64,000 nucleotides of DNA from Methylobacterium tarhaniae (GCF_001043955.1 NZ_LABZ01000006.1:1-64000); one strand, 5' to 3'; shown: positions 28,373 through 36,564, counted from the stretch's first letter. Numbers and translations: made by a program. Notes: generated by a model from the sequence alone, not told the origin.

Positions 28373-29842
28373 ATGCCCTCTCCCAAGAAGCTCGGCAGAC
28401 ACCTCGAATGGCATGGCAACCGCATCCGTGTCGTTGTCCGTGTGCCTCCTTCCATGGTGGCGAAGGTCGGGAAGACGAAGCTCAAGGAGACCCTGGACAC
28501 CACCGATCCGCTTGAAGCTGAGCGGGAGAAGGTGGACGTGATTAGGCGCCTTCGCGGGTCGCTGGACGGTACCCGTTCCGTTATCGTCCGGGCTGACCTG
28601 TCTAGCGAGGCCCTACAGTGGCGCGATTTGGTCGAGCGGGAGGACGAAGGCGATAAGGTCGTCAGCGGTGGGGAGGGCGGTGACACTCCCCTGTCCATTC
28701 GCGAAGTGCTTTCAGACCGCGTGGACGAGGTTGAGCAAAAGCACGGGTACGATGCAGGACAGACCTTCGCCGCTGTCGCCCTTGGCATACAGACGCCTCT
28801 CACGTCTCTTGTAGACCGATGGTTTGAGGAGCGTCATGATATGTCCCCCGGCTACCGGGAAGACATCAGGAGAGCCTTGAGCCTCCTCGAAGCGTGGTGC
28901 GGAGAGAAGCGGACGAACAAGACCGTGGAAGCGATTACGCCACGGGTAGCAGGTCGCTTCATCCATGACAGCTTCATCGCCACGAAGAAGCACCCGAAGT
29001 CAGCCAATAAGCACATCACGTGCCTGAGTTCCTACTGGAAGTGGCTCGTGAAGCGCCACGGCATCACAGTGAACCCATGGGCCGGACAGTCCATCTCTGC
29101 CAACATCCCGCAGCGCCGCGACATGCCCACGGCTCAAAAGCGACCCTTTACCGATAATGAGGTTCGCACGCTCCTGAACGGCATCCGCCTGCCCCGAGAG
29201 CGTGACATCTCCATCATCAGCGCCTTGAGCGGGATGCGCCTGGAAGAGGTCGCGGGCTTGCGGGTGAAGGACTGCGCTGACGGCTGCCTTCGCGTGACCG
29301 ATGCGAAGACGCCTGCGGGTCTTCGGACCATCCCGGCTCACTCTGCCCTGGCACCGCTTATCGCCCGTAGGACGGCAGGGAAGGGGCCTGACGCCTTCCT
29401 GTTTGACGACCTTGAGGAGCAGAAGCCGGGATCGAAGCGGGATCGTTCAGCGCCCGTCAGCCAAGCCTTCACGCGGGAGCGCAGGCGTCTTGGAGTGGAT
29501 GAGCGAGTCTCTGACGCTCAGCGCCAATCCAACGTGGATTTCCACTCCTGGCGTCGTTGGTTCATCCGGCAGGCTGTTGCTGGCCTTGAACGCGGTGGGA
29601 GTGGCTACACGCCTTGGACCCTGGCGAATGTCGTTGGTCACAAGGCTGAAGACGGTTCAATTGACGGCATGACGCTTCCTCTCGGCATGACGATGGGCCG
29701 TTACCCCGGAGCGGCGCCTATCGAGGCGATGCGGGCCTGTATTGAGGCCGTAAAGCTTCCGAGTGGGTGTTACATCGAAGACGGAATGATGCCCGCATCG
29801 GAGAAGCCGCAGCGCCGGGTAGGAATGCGGAAGAGGCCTTAG
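28373..29842 (+). CDS. tyrosine recombinase/integrase
   Basis: A 489-residue site-specific recombinase. The catalytic residues are seen as Arg in SGMRLEEV (near 288), His and Arg in FHSWRRWF (near 391-394), His in VVGHK (near 421) and the nucleophile Tyr in GRYPG (444). The N-terminal 60 residues and the core-binding region (about 140-250) fit phage-type integrases of Rhizobiales. A TTG at 28370 directly before the ATG is also possible. The gene lies 119 bases inside the left repeat and reads inward, as expected for the enzyme that integrates this element into tRNA-Ser. Confidence 0.93.
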   Translation: MPSPKKLGRHLEWHGNRIRVVVRVPPSMVAKVGKTKLKETLDTTDPLEAEREKVDVIRRLRGSLDGTRSVIVRADLSSEALQWRDLVEREDEGDKVVSGGEGGDTPLSIREVLSDRVDEVEQKHGYDAGQTFAAVALGIQTPLTSLVDRWFEERHDMSPGYREDIRRALSLLEAWCGEKRTNKTVEAITPRVAGRFIHDSFIATKKHPKSANKHITCLSSYWKWLVKRHGITVNPWAGQSISANIPQRRDMPTAQKRPFTDNEVRTLLNGIRLPRERDISIISALSGMRLEEVAGLRVKDCADGCLRVTDAKTPAGLRTIPAHSALAPLIARRTAGKGPDAFLFDDLEEQKPGSKRDRSAPVSQAFTRERRRLGVDERVSDAQRQSNVDFHSWRRWFIRQAVAGLERGGSGYTPWTLANVVGHKAEDGSIDGMTLPLGMTMGRYPGAAPIEAMRACIEAVKLPSGCYIEDGMMPASEKPQRRVGMRKRP

Positions 29843-30098
29843 GTTCAAGGCGAAAGCATCTGACGCGGCGAAGGTTGAGGCGCTGACAGCGGTGTTGGGT
29901 CGGAGTTGAGGATGAGTCATGTAAGGTTCAGAATGAAACCTGTAGATGCTTGAAACAGTGATGACCTTGCATCGATTTCGTGCTTCTATGCGCTAATGAT
30001 CGCGGACAGGAATGCTCTGAGTTCACACCGCGACACGCAAGGGCCTTACGGTAAGTGCAACTAAAATCGCATGTGCTTTTGTCCGTGGAGTTCTGACG

Positions 30099-30269
30099 AT
30101 GTCGGATACTACCGCCCTTGATAACCAGCAGTCGTGTGTCATTCCTGACCCGCGCCTAGCCATCCATGCTCACGTTCGTAAAGTGATTTCAGACGCGATA
30201 GACGATCTGCGGAGGGCTTCAGCCGTTGCCATTGAGTCTGGAACAAAAGCACGTGAGAAAGCCACATAA
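30099..30269 (+). CDS. small hypothetical protein of the element
   Basis: A 56-residue soluble protein beginning MSDTTALDNQQ. The ATG has GGAG nine bases upstream. The C-terminal half (VRKVISDAIDDLRRAS) is predicted helical. No family recognised. It is the first gene after the integrase on the same strand, with a 256-base gap in which no gene was seen. Confidence 0.5.
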   Translation: MSDTTALDNQQSCVIPDPRLAIHAHVRKVISDAIDDLRRASAVAIESGTKAREKAT

Positions 30270-30692
30270 CTCCTTCCACTGACGACTCGCGCGTTCTGGC
30301 TGCGAGAGCCTTGAAGCTAGCGTAAATCCACTCCGCCTATCACCACGACTGCGGCAAACCCGGCCGCCAATTGAACGATACCTTCTTCTTGCCGCGTTTC
30401 CGACAGTACCCTTCAGCAAAGAAGAAGGCCCGCCGTAGCGGACCTTTGTGTCAGTCTGGTTCGCAGGAACCACTCAGCAACATGCCGAGTTACTCCCATG
30501 CAGTATGGCGATGGCGTCGCCGTGCTGCTCTCGCCCTCATGGGCATTTCCTCCCCAGACTTCGGGCCGCTCTCATAAGGGGCGGCCCTTTTTTCGCCTAG
30601 GTCTAATTAACGTACCTCAATCCCGCGCCCTTGGTTGCACCATTTGTTAACAAGGTGGTGAGGGTTTGTGCGGCGAGGCCTAATAGTTAACC
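30270..30692. other. intergenic with two hairpins
   Basis: 423 bases without a convincing gene. They hold a weak hairpin at 30425-30446 (arms AAGGCCCGC and GCGGACCTT, one mismatch) and a strong terminator at 30563-30593. Confidence 0.5.
30563..30593 (+). terminator. rho-independent terminator
   Basis: GGGCCGC (30563-30569) pairs with GCGGCCC (30581-30587), followed by six T (30588-30593). It would end rightward transcription coming from the integrase and 30099 region. Confidence 0.8.
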
Positions 30693-31028
30693 TCACCCCT
30701 TCCCGCCCTGCACCACGCGCAACTTCATCAACCCCGGAGGCAAGTCCGGTGGTCGTCCGGGCCGCTCTATGTCCTCAAAATGCGCCTTGCACTTCGGCAC
30801 ATACTGGCTCTTGATCCTGCCTCGCGGTGGGTCTCGCCAGGGGCAATCCATTGCGATCCGGTCTAGCACCTCGTCAAGCGGGGTCTCAGGACCGAACTTC
30901 GCGGCCAACCTCGCAAGCCTGTAGCTGCCCTGTCTGTCCGGGCATTGGGGGCATCCTACCCGCACGACCACGAACGGGTAGGCAGCGAGGTTGGTAGGCC
31001 GGGGTGGCGGAGGATCGTCAAAGCGCAT
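30693..31028 (-). CDS. hypothetical protein with CPxC-type zinc motif
   Basis: A 111-residue protein. Near its N-terminus is a GCPQCPDRQGSYRLARLA stretch, with CPxC followed by a basic helix, and later a second pair (DCPW and PKCKAHF), so a zinc ribbon is likely. Similar small proteins occur in mobile elements of Rhizobiales; their role is unknown. The ATG overlaps the stop of the upstream gene by 11 bases, so it is probably translated by coupling. Confidence 0.65.
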   Translation of the reverse strand: MRFDDPPPPRPTNLAAYPFVVVRVGCPQCPDRQGSYRLARLAAKFGPETPLDEVLDRIAMDCPWRDPPRGRIKSQYVPKCKAHFEDIERPGRPPDLPPGLMKLRVVQGGKG

Positions 31029-31260
31029 CGCCGGTGTCGTCCAGGCGCCCACGGACAAAGCCACGGGAGATGAGCCGGCTGCGCTCGCGAGTCCAGCGTT
31101 CGGCTTCTAAGAGGTCTGCTAAGGCGTCCGTGATGGCGCACCGCAGGGCAAGCGCAGGTTCACCGGAGGTCTGCGAGAGGTAGGCCGCAGCGATGGCCTC
31201 GATGAGGCATGAGGCGTTGGCGGATGGGCCTTCAGCGGGTCCGGTGTCGCTCGCCAGCAT
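31018..31260 (-). CDS. hypothetical protein coupled to the zinc-motif gene
   Basis: An 80-residue helical protein (MLASDTGPAEG at the start, then AIAAAYLSQ and a Leu/Ala-rich helix with an Arg-rich C-terminus). The start at 31260 is chosen over 31353 because a near-perfect GGAGGAGGG precedes it. Overlap with the next gene is 11 bases. No function recognised. Confidence 0.6.
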   Translation of the reverse strand: MLASDTGPAEGPSANASCLIEAIAAAYLSQTSGEPALALRCAITDALADLLEAERWTRERSRLISRGFVRGRLDDTGDAL

Positions 31261-31522
31261 CGTGTGCCCTCCTCCCGAATCATCAAGAACGAATAGGGAA
31301 CACGCCACGGGGTGGTTGGTTCGGTCAACGCCGATGCAAAGACGTTCGCCCATGAGCTTGATACGCGGTCAAACGGTCACAGGAATTACCCGCCGAAAAG
31401 CTCACTACCCCGTGTTGACGGACAGGGTGGAAGGAAGTCTATTGAGGCTGTGAGTCCTTCATGTGCCCCTCTTCGCAGATAGCCTCACGGCCGGGCTACT
31501 GCCCAGAGAGGAGGTGATTTTG

Positions 31523-31636
31523 ATGGCAGCTCGCAAGATCGGTCGAAACGCTGGTACGGGTCGTTTTACCACGGTGAAGACGGCTACGTCTAAGCCGAAG
31601 ACCCACGTCGTAGAGACGATCAAGCCGAAGCGGTAA
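31523..31636 (+). CDS. 37-residue basic protein with perfect ribosome site
   Basis: A 37-residue, strongly basic protein (MAARKIGRNAGTGRF at the start, ending KPKR), rich in Lys and Thr. The ATG is preceded by AGGAGGTGA, an ideal ribosome site, and the gene is followed at once by a strong terminator, so it forms a complete one-gene unit. Composition suggests nucleic-acid binding. No family is known to me. Confidence 0.65.
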   Translation: MAARKIGRNAGTGRFTTVKTATSKPKTHVVETIKPKR

Positions 31637-31641
31637 TGCTA

Positions 31642-31681
31642 AGGCGGCGGCGGTTCGGATTAGTTCCGGCCGCCGTTTTTG
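31642..31681 (+). terminator. rho-independent terminator
   Basis: A GGCGGCGG arm pairs with CCGCC around a 15-base middle, and a TTTTTGTTTT run follows. It lies only a few bases after the 37-residue gene. Confidence 0.7.
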
Positions 31682-31725
31682 TTTTCTGAGAGATTCTACA
31701 GCTTCTAGGCGCATACGCCCGCGCG

Positions 31726-32009
31726 ATGCTCGAAGCCCTCGGAATGGGATCGGACCAGTTTTGGACCAATGTCCCAGATGCCTACGGACGGGACCGGGAC
31801 GCCCTCGCGCTCCCCAAAGACCTGACGCTCACTCTTATCACCGGCTACTCAATCCCTCTCCGGGCCGCTGTGGTGAAGCGCTGGCAGGAGCTTGAGGCTC
31901 AGCAGGCACCACCCTACCCAACTTCGCGAACCCCGCTGAGGCCGCCCGTGCGTGGGCCAGTGAGTACGAGGCGAAGCAGCTTGGTCAGACGGCAGGGCAG
32001 AATGGGTGA
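31726..32009 (+). pseudogene. remnant of a phage regulatory protein (Rha/antirepressor-like)
   Basis: The open frame starting at 31726 reads FWTNVPDAYGRDRDALALPKD and LTLITGYSIPLRAAVVKRWQELEAQ, which matches the middle of Rha-type phage regulators (target-protein interaction and the GYSxxLRxxxxxRWxELE motif). The N-terminal DNA-binding half is missing: an in-frame stop lies at 31687. Near 31908 the frame shifts, and the expected continuation (LPNFANPAEAARAWASEYEAKQL) follows in the other frame to a TGA at 32009. The gene is therefore truncated and frameshifted. Confidence 0.65.
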
Positions 32010-32040
32010 CTAAGCGGCACCCACTCCCACCTCTAAACTG

Positions 32041-32211
32041 TTAGCAGTAGCCGCCGCGACCACCAGCTTTGCAGCCGGAAGCTCTCCCACCACAGTTGGA
32101 ACCGTCACTGGCCCTATCATAAGAGTTGGTGCAGGCATTAGCCTTTGTCGGAACCGCGAACGGTGCCGACATCACGGCAACAGCGAAAACAGCGGTGATG
32201 ATCGTCTTCAT
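32041..32211 (-). CDS. small secreted cysteine-rich protein
   Basis: A 56-residue precursor. A signal peptide (MKTIITAVFAVAVMSAPFAV) is followed by a mature part of about 30 residues with four cysteines (ACTNS, SNCGGRASGC and the C-terminal C) rich in Gly and Ser. The start at 32211 has GGGGGAG six bases upstream and is preferred to 32259. It probably forms two disulfides in the periplasm or outside. Similar tiny proteins occur in Rhizobiales, with no known role. Confidence 0.65.
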   Translation of the reverse strand: MKTIITAVFAVAVMSAPFAVPTKANACTNSYDRASDGSNCGGRASGCKAGGRGGYC

Positions 32212-32483
32212 GACTCCCCCAAGCTGGCAGGTTGCTGCGGCTCTGTGCCGGTTCAACACCTACCTAAAGCCAAGCTAGCGGGGATGTTAGGGCTTGCCAA
32301 GTCAGAAGTTGTGGTCCTGCGCTATTGCCACAAGAGCTTGCGTGAACAACCCGTGAGATGAGAGACGTGAATGAGTGGAAAATCTGATAAAAAAATGTGA
32401 GTCGGCATCGATCAAATCGAGGCGCGTCATTTCCCCCATGCCGGCCCTCGGTCGAGAGTGTCGATGAGGGGAAGTGGGTCGCG

Positions 32484-32759
32484 TCAGCCGCAGGGCGGGA
32501 TCAGGTTGTTAGGGTTGCTTGGGCTCGGTTCGCGATCCCTCCGAGTCAGCCCCAGCCGGTTGCCAATCAGGCCGGAGATGAGGCCAAACACGAGCCATCC
32601 TTTGAGAGGGATCGCACCACCCAACAAAGCGAGGCCCATCCCACCGACCATGAGACCCAGGACGACACCAGCCGCGGTACTGGCGAGTGTCCACCGTCCT
32701 TCCCGGGTTGTCGCCCAACGGTAGAGGCCGACTACGATCTTCATCAGGATACGTCGCAT
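32484..32759 (-). CDS. small membrane protein
   Basis: A 91-residue protein with two hydrophobic, Gly-rich segments (about residues 25-47 and 50-66) and a basic, polar C-terminus. An internal ATG at 32744 is possible as start. It resembles holin-like or other small element-encoded membrane proteins only in general shape. Function unknown. Confidence 0.55.
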   Translation of the reverse strand: MRRILMKIVVGLYRWATTREGRWTLASTAAGVVLGLMVGGMGLALLGGAIPLKGWLVFGLISGLIGNRLGLTRRDREPSPSNPNNLIPPCG

Positions 32760-32870
32760 GTGGTGTCCGTCGAGTGATGCCGAAAGCCGTCTCCTTGATG
32801 CCTAGCCCTAGCGTGGCCGTGGAGGCGTTCCAATAGGGCAAGCTCCAGCGGAACGTTCCACAGGGCTGGC

Positions 32871-32913
32871 CGAGCCGTTCCACAAGACTGGTCTTGTGTT
32901 TCGGAACGGCTCG
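32871..32913. promoter_or_regulatory. nested palindrome upstream of the serine recombinase
   Basis: CGAGCCGTTCC (32871-32881) and GGAACGGCTCG (32903-32913) are perfect 11-bp inverted arms. Between them, ACAAGAC (32882-32888) and GTCTTGT (32891-32897) form a second palindrome. Further GGAACG boxes lie at 32939 and 32952. This fits a res-type recombination site or an operator of the recombinase. Confidence 0.6.
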
Positions 32914-32962
32914 TGGTTCCATGTCTCAGAACCTAGTGGAACGACCGACTGGAACGGCCCCC

Positions 32963-33523
32963 ATGCTCATCGGCTACGCTCGCACGTCAACACTGGACCA
33001 GGATGCCGGCTTCGAGGCCCAACTCCGTGAGCTGAAGGCCCTCGGTTGCGAGAAGGTCTTCCAGGAGCAGGTGTCATCCGTGGCCCCTCGCAAGCAGCTC
33101 GAAGCGGCCCTGGAGTTCGCCCGTCAGGGTGACACGCTTGTGGTCACGAAGCTGGACCGCTTAGCCCGTAGTGTCGTCCACCTGGGCAAGATCATTGAGG
33201 CACTGGAAGCCAAGGGCGTTGCCCTCCGCATCCTCAACCTGGGTGTGGACACCTCGACGCCTACCGGGAAGCTCATGCTCAGCGTGCTCGGAGGCGTGGC
33301 ACAGTTCGAGCGGGAGATGATGCTTGAGCGCCAGCGGGAGGGCATCGCCAAGGCCAAGGACGAGGGCCGCTACAAGGGCCGGAAGCCGACTGCCCGGGCT
33401 CGTGCGGAGGAGATCAAGGCACTATCGGCACAGGGCATGAGCATGGGCGCCATCGCGGCGCAGCTCGGGATTGGAAAAGGGTCCGTGCATCGCGTGCTGA
33501 ACCCGGCTTCTCCCGCCGCGTAG
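32963..33523 (+). CDS. serine recombinase (resolvase/invertase family)
   Basis: A 186-residue small serine recombinase. The catalytic Ser9 is in YARTSTLDQ, the active-site region TKLDRLARS lies near residues 60-70, and AQFEREMMLERQREGIAKAK forms the dimer helix. A C-terminal helix-turn-helix (MSMGAIAAQLGIGKGSVHRVL) binds DNA. The start is taken at 32963; an ATG at 32921 would add 14 residues. It could resolve element multimers, invert DNA or act with the palindrome just upstream. Confidence 0.9.
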   Translation: MLIGYARTSTLDQDAGFEAQLRELKALGCEKVFQEQVSSVAPRKQLEAALEFARQGDTLVVTKLDRLARSVVHLGKIIEALEAKGVALRILNLGVDTSTPTGKLMLSVLGGVAQFEREMMLERQREGIAKAKDEGRYKGRKPTARARAEEIKALSAQGMSMGAIAAQLGIGKGSVHRVLNPASPAA

Positions 33524-33840
33524 GGGCTCGCAGGCGGGGTCTCTGAGGCCGTCGAGAACGACCGTGAAGGTCCGACGAAGTCAGCGCGCCAAAAGCTCTG
33601 TGATTCCAGCGCTTTGAGCCGAAAACGATGTATTACCCCCCTCACTAGGGAGAAGGCGCTCTCTTAAGCTTTACCGCTCCGCCTCGATTACCCCACGCAC
33701 AGGCTGGAGAGCCGTCTAGCCCTACGCCTTCACCTGATCTGCCTACGCGCCTGTCCTCCAGGGGATGGGCGCAATTCGTTTGGGCTGACCTCAAGCCGCG
33801 TCTAACGGCCCCTTACGGCCCCTATCCAGGATCATCACAC
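33524..33840. other. intergenic, nothing recognised
   Basis: 317 bases without a supported gene. A short direct repeat, ACGGCCCCT, occurs twice near 33807-33825 just before the next gene. It may hold the promoter of the zinc-finger and polymerase-like genes. Confidence 0.45.
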
Positions 33841-34509
33841 ATGACAGCACGAACTTGCCGTGCGCCCGGCTGTGGCGCGCGAACGTCCCGCTATGGGGCC
33901 TTCTGCACAACTCATCGCTCCCGCTCGCGGCGTCACGGTCACCCGGACCAAGAGAGCATCACCACGGCTGACCTCAAGCCGTACCTGAAGCTCGTTCGAG
34001 CCCGCATCGCTAGGAACGAGGCGAGCCCGCTGTGGGCCGAATGTGAAGCGAGGTGGAACGCTGTGCTGGAACACGCTCGCCGCGTTCTGGCAGCCTTCCA
34101 GCGTTGTCAGGCAGGTTATCGGCCTGAGCGGATTGCATCTCAGGAGGTGGTGAAGCTGGCGGAGAGCGTCGAGCCATCGAAGGTGGTGGAGACGACCCTC
34201 GCCGTGTTTCTCTTGCAGGAGCAGCAGCCGCGACGCTTCCGCTCGGATAAGGCTTTCCGGTTCCAACTCGTGAGACGCCTTCGGGGACTAACGGACCTGA
34301 ATGCGGGCTCTTGGTACAACCACAAGACAGGGAAGACACACAGAGCTTACCGGGAACTGACGCCTCGTGCTGTCACTGCGTTCGCTCAGTGGATTATTGA
34401 GGCTCTTGGCGGTGTCGCTCTGTACCTCGCGGGTCTCGAACGCAAGCAAGAGCAAGAGCGGCAAGAACAAAGGCGTTTGTTGACTGAGGCATTGGAGGCG
34501 CTTCAGTGA
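33841..34509 (+). CDS. zinc-finger hypothetical protein
   Basis: A 222-residue protein. The N-terminus holds a likely zinc site, Cys6-Cys11-Cys22-His25 (TCRAPGCG and FCTTH), followed by a basic segment. The remainder is helical, with a conserved-looking RRLRGLTDLNAGSWYNHKTGKTHR block around residues 143-166 and a charged coiled-coil tail (QEQERQEQRRL). It lies 88 bases upstream of the polymerase-like gene on the same strand and could be a DNA-binding partner of it. Function not recognised. Confidence 0.7.
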   Translation: MTARTCRAPGCGARTSRYGAFCTTHRSRSRRHGHPDQESITTADLKPYLKLVRARIARNEASPLWAECEARWNAVLEHARRVLAAFQRCQAGYRPERIASQEVVKLAESVEPSKVVETTLAVFLLQEQQPRRFRSDKAFRFQLVRRLRGLTDLNAGSWYNHKTGKTHRAYRELTPRAVTAFAQWIIEALGGVALYLAGLERKQEQERQEQRRLLTEALEALQ

Positions 34510-34597
34510 TATTCTCCGAAACAGGAATTCTTCTGCGTCCCACTGCACCTGAGTTGTCAATGACATTCCGACCACGTCGTGTGCCACGAGGCACGCG

Positions 34598-35929
34598 ATG
34601 AGCACCCATGCCCGACATCGTTGGTTTGACGAGTGGCAGGGCGCTGCAACAACCCGTCTCCGCAGGCTTGTGGAGGAGGCTACCACCCTGGTAGCTCAGT
34701 ACGAACGAGAGGCCGGCTCACGGCTCCGGGAGAGGCGTCCTGACGACCTCGCCCACCACCTCACGGCAACGGAAGTTCTCGTCTCGAACCTCGCCTACGC
34801 GGTCCTCATGCCGCCACCGACAGGGCGCCTTGCGCTCCTCACCGGCAATGGGAATGAGGGCTGTACGCGCTACGATAACCAGGCCTTCGGGAGGCCGTTC
34901 CGTACGCTTCTCGACACGTTTGAGGGCATCGGATGGCTGTCCCGGGAGAGAGGGTATCGCGACAGGCAAGGAGGTGTTGCCTCCTCCATCGCTCCCACAC
35001 CCCTCTTCGTTGGCAAGGTCCATGAGGCCAGCGTCAGCCTCTCCGACTTCGGCAGGATCGAAGGGGAGGAGTTGATAATCCTCAAGCGAAAATTGACGGC
35101 CGATGTGGACCGCTCATCCCGCAAGGAGCTTGTGAACTACCCCGAAACGACCATGACAAGCTCACTTCGCGACACAATGAGGGGGTTCAACTCCTTCCTG
35201 GCTGGGGCTGATATCTCATTCGTTGATGACGGCCTCGGTGCGGTAGACCTTCACAACCGCATTCAGCGGAGACACTTCCTCACTGGCAGCGATGATGCTC
35301 CATCCTGTAGCCTTGGAGGACGCCTTTACGGAGGTGCATGGCAGAACCTTCCGCGATCCCGAAGAGCATCTATCAGGATTGAAGGCGAGCCTATCGCTGT
35401 CCTCGACTACAGCGCCATGGCCCCAAGGCTGGCCTACGCGAGCGTTGGTGCAACTCCTCCACCGGGAGACATCTATACTCTGCCAAGGTTAGACCCGGTG
35501 CATCGGCCTGCTGTGAAGAAGGCGTTCAACACGCTCCTGTGTGACACCTTCATTAGGAAGCGTGGATGGCCTGAACCTGAGGATGGTGATCCACGGCTAC
35601 CATCCTCATGGACGATCCCTCGTTTCAGGGCTGCCCTGCTAGACCGGCATCCTGCCCTGCTTCCTTGTCTAGGGACGGGGATGGCTCCTCAGCTTCAGAA
35701 CACGGAGAGCACCATCCTCATGGAGGTGCTGAATGAGATGAGGATAAGGGGTATCCCTGTCTTGAGCCTTCATGATGGTCTGTTCTGTCCAGGCACTCAG
35801 GCTGACGAGGTAAGGACGGTGATGGAGGGTGTCGCCCTCGCGATCACATCAGCAAACGTCCCTGTCAGCGTTCACCCCGTGCCTGCTACCACTAAGAACC
35901 AACCAATCAACCATATACAGGAACCGTAA
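34598..35929 (+). CDS. protein with family-A DNA polymerase-like motifs
   Basis: A 443-residue protein. Its C-terminal half carries three blocks in the order of family-A polymerases. The first is a motif A-like LDYSAMAPRLAYA with Asp270 and Arg277. The second is an O-helix-like HRPAVKKAFNTLL with Arg303 and Lys307 in RxxxK spacing. The third is a motif C-like VLSLHDGLFC with His392-Asp393. A GDIYTL stretch after motif A parallels DIHT of Pol I. The N-terminal 260 residues match nothing known to me, and no 3'-5' exonuclease motif is seen. It would be a compact polymerase for element replication. This is inferred from motifs only; a non-polymerase fold cannot be excluded. Confidence 0.6.
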   Translation: MSTHARHRWFDEWQGAATTRLRRLVEEATTLVAQYEREAGSRLRERRPDDLAHHLTATEVLVSNLAYAVLMPPPTGRLALLTGNGNEGCTRYDNQAFGRPFRTLLDTFEGIGWLSRERGYRDRQGGVASSIAPTPLFVGKVHEASVSLSDFGRIEGEELIILKRKLTADVDRSSRKELVNYPETTMTSSLRDTMRGFNSFLAGADISFVDDGLGAVDLHNRIQRRHFLTGSDDAPSCSLGGRLYGGAWQNLPRSRRASIRIEGEPIAVLDYSAMAPRLAYASVGATPPPGDIYTLPRLDPVHRPAVKKAFNTLLCDTFIRKRGWPEPEDGDPRLPSSWTIPRFRAALLDRHPALLPCLGTGMAPQLQNTESTILMEVLNEMRIRGIPVLSLHDGLFCPGTQADEVRTVMEGVALAITSANVPVSVHPVPATTKNQPINHIQEP

Positions 35930-36030
35930 GGCTCCCTCGGGTTCTTAGGCGTCAGCATCACTCTACCCCTGTCCTCTGCCTCATGCAGCCGGAGGACAAC
36001 CCCAACACTCCAACACATCGAGAGAACCAC

Positions 36031-36168
36031 ATGAACGATCCCGTCCCGTCACAGGGCGCGAGCGATGGCACACCTGTGCCTGCACCTCAGCGCCCTCAGG
36101 CTGCCCCGTCAGCGTCCGCTAAGCTTCCCCGGGTACTCACATCCTCCCGCCCCTGGTGCCGCTCCTGA
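36031..36168 (+). CDS. possible short Pro/Ser-rich protein
   Basis: A 45-residue frame beginning MNDPVPSQGAS, rich in Pro, Ala and Ser. A longer in-frame start lies at 35983. The ribosome site is weak. A neighbouring frame is also open and Pro-rich past this stop, so a frameshift within a longer gene is possible. Low certainty. Confidence 0.3.
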   Translation: MNDPVPSQGASDGTPVPAPQRPQAAPSASAKLPRVLTSSRPWCRS

Positions 36169-36232
36169 GTCTTCCCAGGGCATCGTAACGCCCGTCTCGG
36201 GATCGTCCCGTCCATCGTGTCGGGCGTGACTA

Positions 36233-36499
36233 ATGGCACGAACGGAACCGAAGCCTGGCACCGTCCAGAAGCGGCCGTCGCACGACATCATCACTGAGGG
36301 CGACGCTTTGGGCGTCCTCCTCTCCGATAGGCCGGCACGGGTGTGGGTGGGTCAAGCCGACTACGACCGCATCGTGAAGGCCTGCGGCAATCGCGCTTGG
36401 GCGTGCGTCGAGGCAGCGCGATACGTGAAGCTCAAAATCGACCAGAAGGTCAGCGTAGGTCGCATCCCAGGGAGTGGTGTAGGAGCAGCCCAGCGCTGA
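36233..36499 (+). CDS. hypothetical protein of the element
   Basis: An 88-residue basic protein (MARTEPKPGTVQKRP at the start). The centre reads VWVGQADYDRIVKACGNRAWACVEAARYVKL, a compact helical region with two cysteines. No ribosome site of note. It is collinear with the polymerase-like gene. Function not recognised. Confidence 0.5.
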   Translation: MARTEPKPGTVQKRPSHDIITEGDALGVLLSDRPARVWVGQADYDRIVKACGNRAWACVEAARYVKLKIDQKVSVGRIPGSGVGAAQR

Positions 36500-36564
36500 G
36501 GTGGCCATCACCAATCTTCCGGTAGGGTTCGAGTTGCGAAGCTTGAACTCTCACATCGGAGACG

